Positions 23,842 through 33,030 of a stretch of 64,000 bases of DNA are shown in pieces (positions within the stretch are counted from its first letter, which is position 1; every line of letters starts with the position of its first letter). Under the pieces are notes generated by a model, which had not been told where the DNA came from, searched no databases, and saw only the letters and a list, made by a program, of their open reading frames with translations. The translations under genes and the position numbers were made by a program. The DNA comes from Ectobius pallidus (taxonomy: Eukaryota; Arthropoda; Insecta; Blattodea; Ectobiidae), in NCBI GenBank assembly GCA_964059195.1, contig CAXKWD010000009.1:84293432-84357431 (forward strand), read 5' to 3'.

Positions 23842-25838
23842 TCATGGAGTAGGAGAGACTCCTGTTCCGTCCTCAGCTTGCCATCTCGTTCTTGGTCGAC
23901 CGACATCTCTTCTCCCTTGTGGTTTATACAACAATGCTTGCTTCGGGAGACGGTCTTTATTCATTCTACTCAGGTGGTCTGACCAGCGAGATCTATATTC
24001 TTTCATTTTTTCTATAACTGGGAGTATGTTTAACTCTTTCCTTATTTCTTCATTTTTGTATTTGTCTAATTTTGTACATCCTTTTACTCTTCTGAGGAAT
24101 TTCATTTCTGCTGATTGTATTTTCTTAACATCTTTCTTCTTTAAGGTCCATGTTTCACATCCATAGAGCAAAATTGGTATCGCCATCATCTTATAAAATT
24201 TTATTTGTGTTTCTTTTCTAGTTTTCTTTTTTAGGGTTTTGGCAATTGTGCCACATATATTCTGGAAACGTTGTATTTTACTATTTATCTCTTGATAGTA
24301 ATCGTAGGTAATGTCACAACCTAAATATTTAAAATGGCTCTTTTTAACATGTATATAGACGACATTCTTAGAGAATGGAAGAAGAACATTACGGACGGAG
24401 TTATGCTAAACTCACAAAATATGATAAACACGCTTTTATTTGCAGACGACCAGATAATTATCCAAGACAGCGAAGATAATTTACAAAAGGCCATATATAA
24501 ACTAAATACAATATGTGAAGAATACAAATTGAAGATCTCACTGAAGAAGACGAAAATAATGGCTTTCAAAGGGAAGCATCCAGTTAGAAGCAAAATAATA
24601 ATAAACAACACTAGTTTAGAACAAGCAAAATAATAATAACAACACTAGTTTAGAACAACTAGTGTTGTTTATTATTATTTTGCTTCTAACTGGATGCTTC
24701 CCTTTGAAAGCCATTATTTTCGTCTTCTTCAGTGAGATCTTCAATTTGTATTCTTCACATATTGTATTTAGTTTATATATGGCCTTTTGTAAATTATCTT
24801 CGCTGTCTTGGATAATTATCTGGTCGTCTGCAAATAAAAGAGTGTTTATCATATTTTGTGAGTTTAGCATAACTCCGTCCGTAATGTTCTTCTTCCATTC
24901 TCTAAGAATGTCGTCTATATACATGTTAAAAAGACTTGGTGAGAGACTACATCCTTGTCGTACGCCTTGGTTAATTATAAATTCTTCCGATAATTTTCCA
25001 TTTGTTGATAGTTTATTTGTCGTTTTAAAGTACAGCGATTTTATGGCTTGAATCAGATGAAGTGGGATACCTCTTTTATTCATTATTTTCCACAGTGTGT
25101 TCCGGTGTACCTTATCAAAGGCTTTCTCATAATCGATGAAACCGACATGCGTTTCTAAATTAAACTCTCGCCTCTTTTGTATAATCATATTAATTGTAAA
25201 TATGTCATCTATACAGGATCTTCCGTGTCTAAAGCCACTCTGTTCTTATAGCAGTATTTTGTCAATTATAGTTGTGAATCTTTTGTTAATAATTTTCGCA
25301 TAAATTTTATATGCTACATTTAATAAGGTAATTCCTCTGTAGTTTTCTGGTGAACTTCTATTTCCTTTCTTAAAAAGAGATATCACCTTTCCTTTCGTCC
25401 AGTCATCTGGTATTTTATTATATCTCCAACATGTGTTTAGAAGATTTAGTAGTCTCTGTTTTAGAGGCATTCCAGCATATTTTATTAACTCTAAGTTAAT
25501 TCCATCGAGTCCTGGAGCCTTTCTATTTTTCGACTTCTGTAATGCTTCTTCCAGTTCATCCATAGTAATTGGGTCTATATTATATGCCTCGTATGAGCTC
25601 TCTTCTTCTTCCTCTACCTCTGGATCACACCATAGGTTTTTATAATGTTCTAACCACTCTTTCTCTCTTATAATGTTTAGTTCTGCGTTATCTCTTTCTT
25701 CCGAGTTAAGATGTTTCATAATTTTGTAAGCAAATTCTTGCCTTCCGTGTATATCGTTTTCAATATTACTTACAAATCGTTCCCAGGATTCTTGATGAGC
25801 TTCTGTTACTAATATCTTTGCTTCATTTCGTATGTATG
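23842..25838 (-). pseudogene. LINE reverse transcriptase, disrupted
   Basis: Blocks in order: ESWERFVSNIEND, KSKNRKAPGLDGINLELIK, KGKVISLFKKGNRSSPENYRGITL, GFRHGRSCIDD, GFIDYEKAFDKV (first catalytic Asp), NQGVRQGCSLSPSLFNMYID, LLFADDQII (catalytic FADD), KISLKKTKIMAFKG, FKYLGCDITYD, and IPILLYGCETWTLKKKD. Breaks: an in-frame TAA at 25246-25248 just before the EQSGFR block, and the inverted duplication that replaces the junction between the KSKII and FKYLG segments. Apart from these two lesions the frame is remarkably well preserved, suggesting a fairly recent insertion. Confidence 0.8.
24334..24958. repeat. Near-perfect inverted duplication, about 300-bp arms
   Basis: 24334-24633 (plus) and 24661-24958 (minus) encode the same roughly 95 residues with almost no differences, around a 27-bp spacer that is itself partly repeated (CACTAGTTTAGAACAA occurs three times here counting both orientations). 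Each arm includes the catalytic FADD block. It lies inside the LINE, so it arose during or after that insertion. Confidence 0.9.
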
Positions 25839-27038
25839 GCTGGTATTTATTGCATTACTGCCACCGGGTTGTTGACCCACTTGCAGTGCAAGAAAATAAA
25901 AAAAAAAAATAGAAAAGGTAAAATTAAAGTGATCCCTTTATGGGCAGTGGAATTCGTAGGATTCCGGGAGGTTGAGGCTCCCAGATTGAGACATTCGGCA
26001 CATGAAGGCGGTAAGGTTGTCAGCTCTAAGCACCGGCCGCTTGTTTTAAAAGTAACTGACAGTGAGAATAATCGTTTTAGGATCCTGTGCAGTTGAGATG
26101 TTAGTATTTAATGTTGTAATTTATTTTTAGGTATTTACTATCCGTCAGCCAAAAGCATGCGGCGTGTGTTTTTTAACCCTTGACTTTTCCGAACAAGAAC
26201 AACAGTATAAATTTTCAAGTTCTTATGTATGTACATTCATACATAGGCGTACATGTGTTTTTGTAGTATACTGAAGATTGTATTGTAGTAGTTTTCTAAC
26301 ATGTATACAGTATGTTTATAGAATTTGTTTAAAAAGTTGTTTTTTGTGAAAAATTTCCCCTTTTCTCTTAACAGTATTTTCGATTAGTTATCCATCAAGG
26401 TTCCTTTCTGTTGTCTGACTGTTAATCGAGGGTCTACTGTACTTATTTTTAGGGTAATCATAAAATCCAGACTTATGATAATTCAAGAACTGCTGATCAT
26501 TTTAACCCTTTTGCATGAAACATATTGTGGGTGCAACTTCTCAAAGACTCTTTTTCCAAGAACTGGCTCTACCTGCTGCCACCCTAATCCTCTTCGACCT
26601 GTCAGTCAGTGAATAGAAAGGTAATTCGCCGTATTCACACTTATCTTCAGTCCAGTAGGCCTACAATATTGCCAAATACATACCACAGGACGTTTACTTC
26701 ACTTGAAGTGGTGAATGACAGCGGCATCACTGGGGAAATCCACGCGACTACAAGAGCACCTGTTCTTTGTCGGTGTTGGTGCAGATTTTCGGATTAAGGG
26801 ACAATGCTATTATATTCTTTTGTAGATAGACGATGGTTTGGGGCGAGGTCTTCTTAAAATGGCACGAACTCTAAGAAATATTCCAGGTGTAGATGAACTT
26901 AATTTACTATGGGTCAGGTGGTTAGTCCGGTCGTCATTGCTGCTAATTCCAGTTTTCGTCTGTCGCAATGACTCACATGCCTCCGGCCAGTCACATCTGT
27001 TACACTTTACACTGTGTAGTATTTTCCTAGCACTAATG
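25839..27038. other. Gap holding a SINE fragment
   Basis: Apart from the SINE piece at 25925-26041 (listed separately) there is no recognised element or gene. Confidence 0.4.
25925..26041 (-). mobile_element. tRNA-derived SINE, family 1, 3' fragment
   Basis: Matches only the 3' third of the family (minus strand: GCGGCCGGTGCTTAGAGCTG, ACCTTACCGCCTTCATGTG, GGAGCCTCAACCTCC, then GGGATCACTTTA). The tRNA-like head is absent, so it is 5'-truncated. Confidence 0.7.
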
Positions 27039-27040
27039 TA

Positions 27041-27947
27041 CGGGTTGATCCAGAAATAAGGTTCCCATCAATTTTACAAATAGACAGCATTTTTTATTCT
27101 CATAGTAATGTACACCGTTGGAAAGAGGACACTTTGCTCTATTTTTCGACATAATCGCCTTCTTTTTCTAGGCATTTTTGTAGACGGTGCTCCAATTTTT
27201 GTATCCCAATGTCGTAGAACTCCGCCGCCAACCCGTTGAGGAAGCGCTTCACCCCGTCTTTGACTTCATCGTCGCTCCGGAAGCGTTGGCCACCCAAGTG
27301 TTCCTTTAACTTCGGGATCAAGTGATAATCGCTAGGCGCGAGGTCCGGACTGTAAGGTGGGTGACAGTCCACCCAAAGTTTGTTAAAAGGTCCTGGGTTT
27401 GACGGGAGACGTGAGGTCGGGTGTTGTCGTGAAGCAGCTTACACCGGCTGTCAGTCGTCCTCGCCGGCGGTTCTGGATAGCTCGCCTGAGTTTCCTTAGT
27501 GTTGCACAATAATTGTCTGAGTTGATTATTGTCCCAGGTTCCATGAAATCGATCAGCAGTATCCCCTTACGATCCCAAAACACACTGGCCATGACTTTGC
27601 CTGCAGAAGGAGTTTGTTTGAACTTCTTTGCGACTGGTGACTCTGAGTGACGCCATTGTTTGGACTTTTCTTTCATTTCGGGAGTGAAATGAAACACCCA
27701 CGTTTCGTCTCCCGTAACAATGGAGTCCAACAATCCTTACGGAACGAATCTCGCAGTTGGCGGGAGCAACAATGAACACCTTCATCTCGGACGGCTGCTG
27801 AGCCAAGGCTGAGCAGCGCAGCAAAACGCGGCCAGGCGGAATCGAGAGTGGAGGAACAGCCGCGCGCAGTGGTGTTGCTCGATTTCGCCTAGCACTTTCC
27901 CGTGCGGCTGGAGCTCTTTGGGAACCTTATTTCTGGATCAACCCTCG
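27041..27947 (-). mobile_element. mariner element, internally deleted
   Basis: Terminal inverted repeats CGGGTTGATCCAGAAATAAG (27041 rightward, 27 bp) and the inverse ending at 27947 (with two extra bases, CGAGGGTTGATCC) are flanked by TA at 27039-27040 and 27948-27949, the mariner/Tc1 target. At 907 bp it is shorter than the usual 1.3 kb; the missing part corresponds to the DNA-binding N-terminus. Confidence 0.93.
27139..27800 (-). pseudogene. mariner transposase remnant
   Basis: The catalytic half is readable in three frames. The first catalytic Asp lies in SIVTGDETWVFHF, the second in LLHDNTRPHVS, and the third in HPPYSPDLAPSDYHLIPKLK, the DDD(34)D signature of mariners. Frameshifts separate the first and second parts (about 27420) and the second and third (about 27350). 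The helix-turn-helix DNA-binding domains are lost by deletion. The C-terminus ends at a normal stop at 27139. Dead copy. Confidence 0.9.
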
Positions 27948-27949
27948 TA

Positions 27950-28334
27950 TAACTAATCTCAGTTATCAAACCAGATTGCAATTTGACACCCCATTTGTGA
28001 AACATCGGCATATAACTTGACTTAAAGTGATGCTGTGTTCACTGGATTGGCAATGATTGTAGTTTATGTTCGTCATAATTATGTTCTTATTTCACAGTAA
28101 GAACACTCTAGGTACTCTAGAGGTACTCTATTTCCTCTACCCGTAGCATAGGATAGAGGAATATATTGTGATCAAACCTGCAATTCAATGTCTAATTTTC
28201 AGCATCAACACTAGTTATAAAGTTCCCGGAACCAAATAGTAAGCTATACATTTTTAGAAACGTGAATGTAATAGACATATTATATTCACGTTGCTGTTCA
28301 ACAGCATAGCTAGAGAACAGACAGATAGACAGAC
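27950..28334. other. Unannotated gap
   Basis: No coding or repeat signal recognised. Confidence 0.4.
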
Positions 28335-28349
28335 TTACTTACTTACTTA

Positions 28350-28381
<32 letters not shown>

Positions 28382-29148
28382 ATGTCAGTAGACAATTCCT
28401 AAGCAAGCTAAATGAATATTATGTATTTTATGGAATCTGGGGTTTTTTTGTCGCGCTTACATGAGCCCGCCATTCAACCCTGTTTTGTGCTAACTATATC
28501 CAGCCATCCCTCGCAAATCCCGCTTCCCTTAAATCTATTATAATATTGTCGTCCCATCTACGTCCAGGTGTTCCAAGTGGTCTCTTCCCTTCGGGACTCC
28601 CAATCAATATTTTTAATATAATTATGTCTTTCCTTCCCCATGCGTGCAACATGTCCAGCCCATTTCATCCTCCGTGATATACTTACCCTTATTGTAGTCG
28701 GTAAAGAGTACAGCTTATGAAGCTTGTCATTATGCAGTTTTCTCCAGTCTCCGTTTTCATCTCTCTTAGGTCTGAATTTTTTTCTAAGCACCATGCTTTC
28801 GAATACTTAGATTATGTTCTTCCCGAAGAGTATGACCATGTCTCACAACCGGTAGGGTAATTATGAACGTTATAAATTTTATTTTTAGATTTCTGAACAG
28901 ATGGTGAGAATATAAGAGTTCCTGAATTGCATAAAAACAAACGTTTCCTGATTTTAGTAGCACTTAACTTCTGTCTTAATATTATTTGTTTCTGTGCTTA
29001 CTGCTTTCAGAAATTTGAATTTCTCCACATGTTCGAATGCTTTATTTGCTATTTTAATATCTTGTAAAGCATTTTTTTGTCGTTTCATGACCATATTATA
29101 AGTAGTTTTTTCTATATTAATTTCCAGTTCGACATTCCTGCAGGCAAG
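28335..29148 (-). pseudogene. LINE 3' fragment with (TAAG)n tail
   Basis: Minus-strand reading gives VELEINIEKTTYNMVMKRQK, FEHVEKFKFLKAVSTETNN, then after stops GCETW, VFESMVLRKKFRPKRDE, WRKLHNDKLHKLYSLP and MKWAGHVARMGKERH. This is the thumb and C-terminal part of the same LINE family as 21972-22382. Several stops and frameshifts. The (TTAC)n array at 28335-28380 is at the position of the 3' tail. Confidence 0.75.
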
Positions 29149-29699
29149 CAGACATACTCGTACAATACAACAATTTTATATGCGAGTTTATTTTCTGGAA
29201 ATGTGACATGAAGCTCGGCAGGGCTTTCTCTTACCACTTCTTTATGCTAAGAATATGTAATTTTTCGTTATTTTCTCGAAAACTGATGTAACGATTTTGT
29301 TTCAAGTTTGTACTTGAGGTACTTACACCAATTTCTGAGTTGTTAAAATGTGAAAGCTCTGTGAAGCGTAGTTATAAGCCAGTCGTCGTTTGTATAGATT
29401 CAGTCTTCAACTCTTGTGTAGCGAACATTTCATTTTCCATGAATCTGAGACAACTGAATACGCACTCCCTGCAATACAAATAAGCTTCATAAGAATCAGT
29501 TTCTCTCCAAAATCCCTTCGAGGTTCTGAAAAGTCCTGGAAGCGTGACCTTCCACCACTCGTCACACCACGTGGTCTATTTTTTATTAATAGCTGTTTCT
29601 TTTCTAACCCCAACATGTTACACAGGCCTAATGGTGGAGTACTTGTACGTGAGTGCAATATAGTTGCAGAGTTCAAACAAACCCCTATCTGCGAGAGAT
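29149..29699. other. Non-repeat sequence upstream of a candidate promoter
   Basis: A minus-strand frame of 158 codons (29407-29883) lacks recognisable domains and overlaps plus-strand frames; I do not call it. GC content rises from about 29500 onward. Confidence 0.35.
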
Positions 29700-29940
29700 A
29701 AAAAAGCATATGGTCTGACGAGGTTGCGTGGGGTTGGCTGCCGAAGAGTATTGCAAACAGAACACTGTGGCGGCCATCATCGTTGTGTTGAAGCGGGTAG
29801 GGCAGGCCAGCCGAACCAGTCAGTTGTGTCTTGTGCTTTAGTAGCGTCGGCCATGTTCCTCTCGGCGTGCTCTCTATCATCACTTTGTTATCATTATTAT
29901 TGTTGTTATTGTTGTGGTGGCAGTGGTAGTGTTAAACAGT
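29700..29940 (+). promoter_or_regulatory. Candidate core promoter and 5' leader
   Basis: A locally GC-rich, non-repeat block. TCAGTT at 29820-29825 fits the arthropod initiator consensus. Downstream lies an overlapping upstream reading frame, ATG at 29853 to TGA at 29946-29948, which ends just after the candidate start codon at 29941. No TATA box is seen at the right distance. All of this is weak by itself; it gains weight from the exon signal next to it. Confidence 0.3.
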
Positions 29941-29977
29941 ATGGATGAACTTCAGAACGGTGTTGTGTTGATTAAAT
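29941..29977 (+). CDS. Candidate first coding exon (partial)
   Basis: ATG at 29941 is in a favourable context (A at -3, G at +4) and opens MDELQNGVVLIK, then reaches a consensus 5' splice site GTGAGT at 29978-29983, splitting codon 13 after its first base. The protein is not recognised. Short first coding exons followed by huge introns are usual in large insect genomes. No downstream exon can be identified in the window. An alternative is chance: a 12-codon frame with a good donor is not rare in 64 kb. Confidence 0.28.
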
Positions 29978-29983
29978 GTGAGT

Positions 29984-30751
29984 ACACATGTCCTTTGCTA
30001 GTGCTGTGCTGACATGAGTACACAAAAGCATTGTGGGTGGCCTAATGAGGAATGTGAAGTGCTTTTGTCAGTGGTGGATCGGCTTCAATCCTGTCTTGTT
30101 TTGTTTTATATGAAGGTGCAGATCTGACTTGATAGTAAACATTTGTGTTCTAGAAAGTATTTTCTAAAATAAGAAAGAAAGTACGATTTTATATAATTAT
30201 TCCCCATTCATTTGATTCACATGTGCACCAAAATTAATAGTTAATTAATAGATTGTTTAATGTGGATTATACCTTTTATTCGAAATTACGAAATAAACCA
30301 ATCGTGTATCAACACGTAAGTTAATTTTCGAGATCGTTTAAAGGTATTGATTTACTATTTTGAATTTGATGCAAATTATAATAGCGTTGATCGTAATAAT
30401 ATAATAATATTATTTTCTTATTCTAACTTTTACAAATAAAAAGTTGTACACCCAAACCAATCTTCTGAATATGTAACACGTGACTTTGTAGAATATTTAA
30501 AGTGAAAGACAAAAATTAGCAAGTCTATCCTTCTGAAAACATTATAAATTGTTCATTGTGTGATACATTCACAACGGCGACGATCATGTTAGGCCTATTA
30601 TTAATCATGTTTATGATTATAAATATAATAGGCCTAATAACAATAACAATACCGGTAATTATAATAATAATAGCATGCTTCTGTAAAATATGTGACATTG
30701 TATTTCATAACAAAAGTAAAGGCTTTACACCTTTAAGTTGCAATTTTTATA
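29984..30751. other. Possible start of first intron; nothing else seen
   Basis: AT-rich, no repeats recognised apart from two TAGGCCTA octamers at about 30591 and 30628. Confidence 0.35.
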
Positions 30752-30759
30752 TTGATTAC

Positions 30760-30936
30760 CAGTGGCGGACGCAGAATTTTTTTCGGGGGGGGGGGATTTG
30801 AATAGGTAGAAAGAATACTAAAAAAAATTAACTAACTTACATATTTCATTCGTTTATAAAACTAGCCACATACATTGCATATATAGCCTTTTTTCACATT
30901 TCGGGGGGTGGGGGACATCCCCTGCGTCCGCCACTG
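30760..30936. mobile_element. hAT-type MITE, 177 bp, with 8-bp TSD
   Basis: Termini CAGTGGCGGACGCAG and CTGCGTCCGCCACTG are perfect 15-bp inverted repeats. The flanks carry an identical 8-bp TTGATTAC (30752-30759 and 30937-30944). G-runs lie just inside both ends. No coding capacity. The undecayed ends and duplication indicate a young insertion. Confidence 0.95.
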
Positions 30937-30944
30937 TTGATTAC

Positions 30945-31841
30945 GTTATCGTATTGCGTTATATTGATGAATATTAGAGCACATTTGTCATAAACGCCAG
31001 TTTTAATGTAATTTTGTTTGCTAGTTTAGTATTCTTTAATGTTAGTTTTAACTTATAATTTGTTCTGATTCACATTTTATAATTTTAAGTTATGACATTC
31101 TTGAAAAAATGGTCACGATATTATTTTTTTAATAATGAAGTTTTTTCCTATTTACAGTTTCGCCTATTTTTACTGAAAATTCAAATTGTTTAAATTATAA
31201 CTTTTTGTATCGCAACAAAAATCCAGTAAAGAACATAATGAGTTTTGGGATTAAAAATTCTGAAGAAAAGGAACGAAAAATAATAAAATATTACATTGCG
31301 TCAGGTGTAGTGTAACGTAAGAAATGATTGCTCTTTACATCCACGTAATTGTGTCGTATTTTAGCAATACCAAGAAATAATTTCGGTTACTTAATGATAT
31401 AATTACCAGCTTTAACGCCAGCCAATTACGTGGTTTGAATATCTTTATGGTTTGCCGTCATGAGATAACAGGTTGAAATTAAAAGGCATTTAGCAGCGAA
31501 GGTGATCTTCCGTGGCATAATTGAGGAGTCAGGCGTATATAAGAGTATAATTGTTATAAAAGCGAGATAATTGTATTACCTGGATGTGAAAACAGAAAGT
31601 GTGTTGGCAGCCAGCTGTGACTCAGGTGCATTGCATTTCACATACTTCCTGCGCCTGCAAATCCTGTCTAGCCTGTTCCAGCCTCTTGCAGTTCATTATG
31701 GACATACTGTACTGTTAAACCCACACACCGCGTATTACGTTTCCAGTCTGATTTTTAAGGAATTAAGACATCATAGCAAACGCTCCAGCTCTTTGCAATG
31801 GTGCCTTTAAGTTTTGACCTTAGGAAGTTACCCCGAAATAT
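30945..31841. other. Non-repeat gap with a TATA-like motif
   Basis: GTATATAAGAG at about 31534-31544 matches a TATA box, with GATAA motifs near 31463 and 31564. No supported coding exon follows. May be regulatory or chance. Confidence 0.3.
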
Positions 31842-32214
31842 CTGTGGCTTGGTTCTAAAAGGGCCAATGTCATAAAACTTGCTTTTGAGATAACTGACTT
31901 TGAAACCTTTGTAGAAGTAACATTTTTTGCTGAGAACTTCCGACATTGGCCTCTGAGGTTTCTGCATTATGTCTATTAATAGCAACATACATTGGCACTT
32001 TTATTACACGAAAGATAAAGACTAGCTGAGCTCAATAATGCATATTGACAAATTTCATTTTCTTCCTTTTGTGGTGAATGTTATTAAGTATAAATAAATT
32101 TTCCACCTAACCACAAAATAATTAGGTTAGGTGGAAAATTTATTTATACTCAATAATGCATAGATCTCATTTTTGCAAGAAATTGACATTGGCCCTTTTA
32201 GAACCAAGCCACAG
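31842..32214. mobile_element. MITE with 31-bp inverted termini
   Basis: CTGTGGCTTGGTTCTAAAAG at 31842 is inverted at the right end (ending CAAGCCACAG at 32214), 31 bp with very few differences. Weak internal copies of the ATTGGCCCTTTT motif occur. I find no clean target duplication. Confidence 0.75.
32087..32150. repeat. Perfect 26-bp hairpin, 12-nt loop
   Basis: AGTATAAATAAATTTTCCAC.. (32087-32112) pairs without a mismatch with 32125-32150. The right side of the loop and stem spell TTAGGTTAGG. It lies inside the MITE at 31842-32214. Confidence 0.9.
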
Positions 32215-32243
32215 ATTATGTCAATTTTTTCTAACAGAAAAAA

Positions 32244-32459
32244 CCGTCCCACAGCTGAGTGGTTAGACCGCTCGCCTTCCGCCACTGGCACCTGGGATCG
32301 AATCTCGGAGGCTCCATGTGGAATTTGTGATGGACAAAATGCGGTCAGGGCAGGTTTTCTTGGGGTGCTCCTGTTTCCCCTGCCATAAATCATTCCACGG
32401 TTGCTCCATTCATCATTATGTGACCATTTGGGTGCATTAAAGGAATTATTGTTATTTAT
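32244..32459 (+). mobile_element. tRNA-derived SINE, family 3
   Basis: Head CCGTCCCACAGCTGAGTGGT with an A box TGAGTGGTTAGAC and B box GGGATCGAATCTCGG, then body shared with 17380-17552 and a TTATTTATTA-like tail. An imperfect duplication (TAACAGAAA versus TAGCAGAAA) flanks it. Confidence 0.75.
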
Positions 32460-33030
32460 TAGCAGAAAGAATGTTCTAACTAAAAAGGATATCTTAAGAT
32501 ATTTTACTGATCATATTGAACATTACAATACTAAAAATTCCCTTTAGGAAGGCCTACAGGCTGAGGCAGATTTCAAAGTGCTAAATCTCGCCTTATAAGA
32601 GAGCTACCGAGAAACAAGGTATTGATTTGTAAAGTACTCATCAAGAGCTTTTCAACGATACCCCACAAGACGTGGTTTCAAAAACTTCGAATTTCCATCC
32701 CCCCACCAACCACCCCCACTCGTATCCCCCAAAACCCCCGAATCCTTGGTGTCACTGTGAACTCCATGGGGAGTACTGTAATTTATTCAAACAAAGTTTC
32801 CCTCTATACTTTATAGGGGCCGAGATATAAATTTTTCAAAATGTCAACCCCCGACCCTCCCCATGGGCAATTTTTGCTCATTAACGAACTTTTTCCGAAC
32901 TATTGAGCCTAGAAATAACATAATAAAATTTGGTTCAAATATCTTCAAAATTTCGACCGCATATAAATATATATAAAAAAAAAATTGAACGGGTGGTGGT
33001 TTCGTACATAGGGAGGCATGAAACGTAAAG
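32460..33030. other. Unannotated gap
   Basis: Contains C-rich stretches around 32697-32735 and 32846-32862. No gene or repeat recognised. Confidence 0.4.

Larger units (their letters stand above)
23768..25838 (-). mobile_element. 5'-truncated RTE-like LINE with internal inverted duplication
   Basis: The reverse transcriptase reads from about 25838 leftward, ends near 23842, and is followed by a short tetranucleotide tail, (CATA)n on the minus strand at 23768-23781. Endonuclease is missing. Order on the minus strand: fingers/palm (25838-24661), an inverted copy of the last 300 bp, then thumb and C-terminus (24330-23842). Tandem-repeat 3' tails are typical of RTE-group LINEs; the clade call is inference. 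Confidence 0.75.

Noticed and set aside
29407..29883. 158-codon minus-strand frame
   Set aside because: No domain, even stop distribution around it, and antisense to the better-supported promoter and exon signals.
32122..32131. TTAGGTTAGG as a telomeric remnant
   Set aside because: Only two units, and they belong to a hairpin within a MITE.
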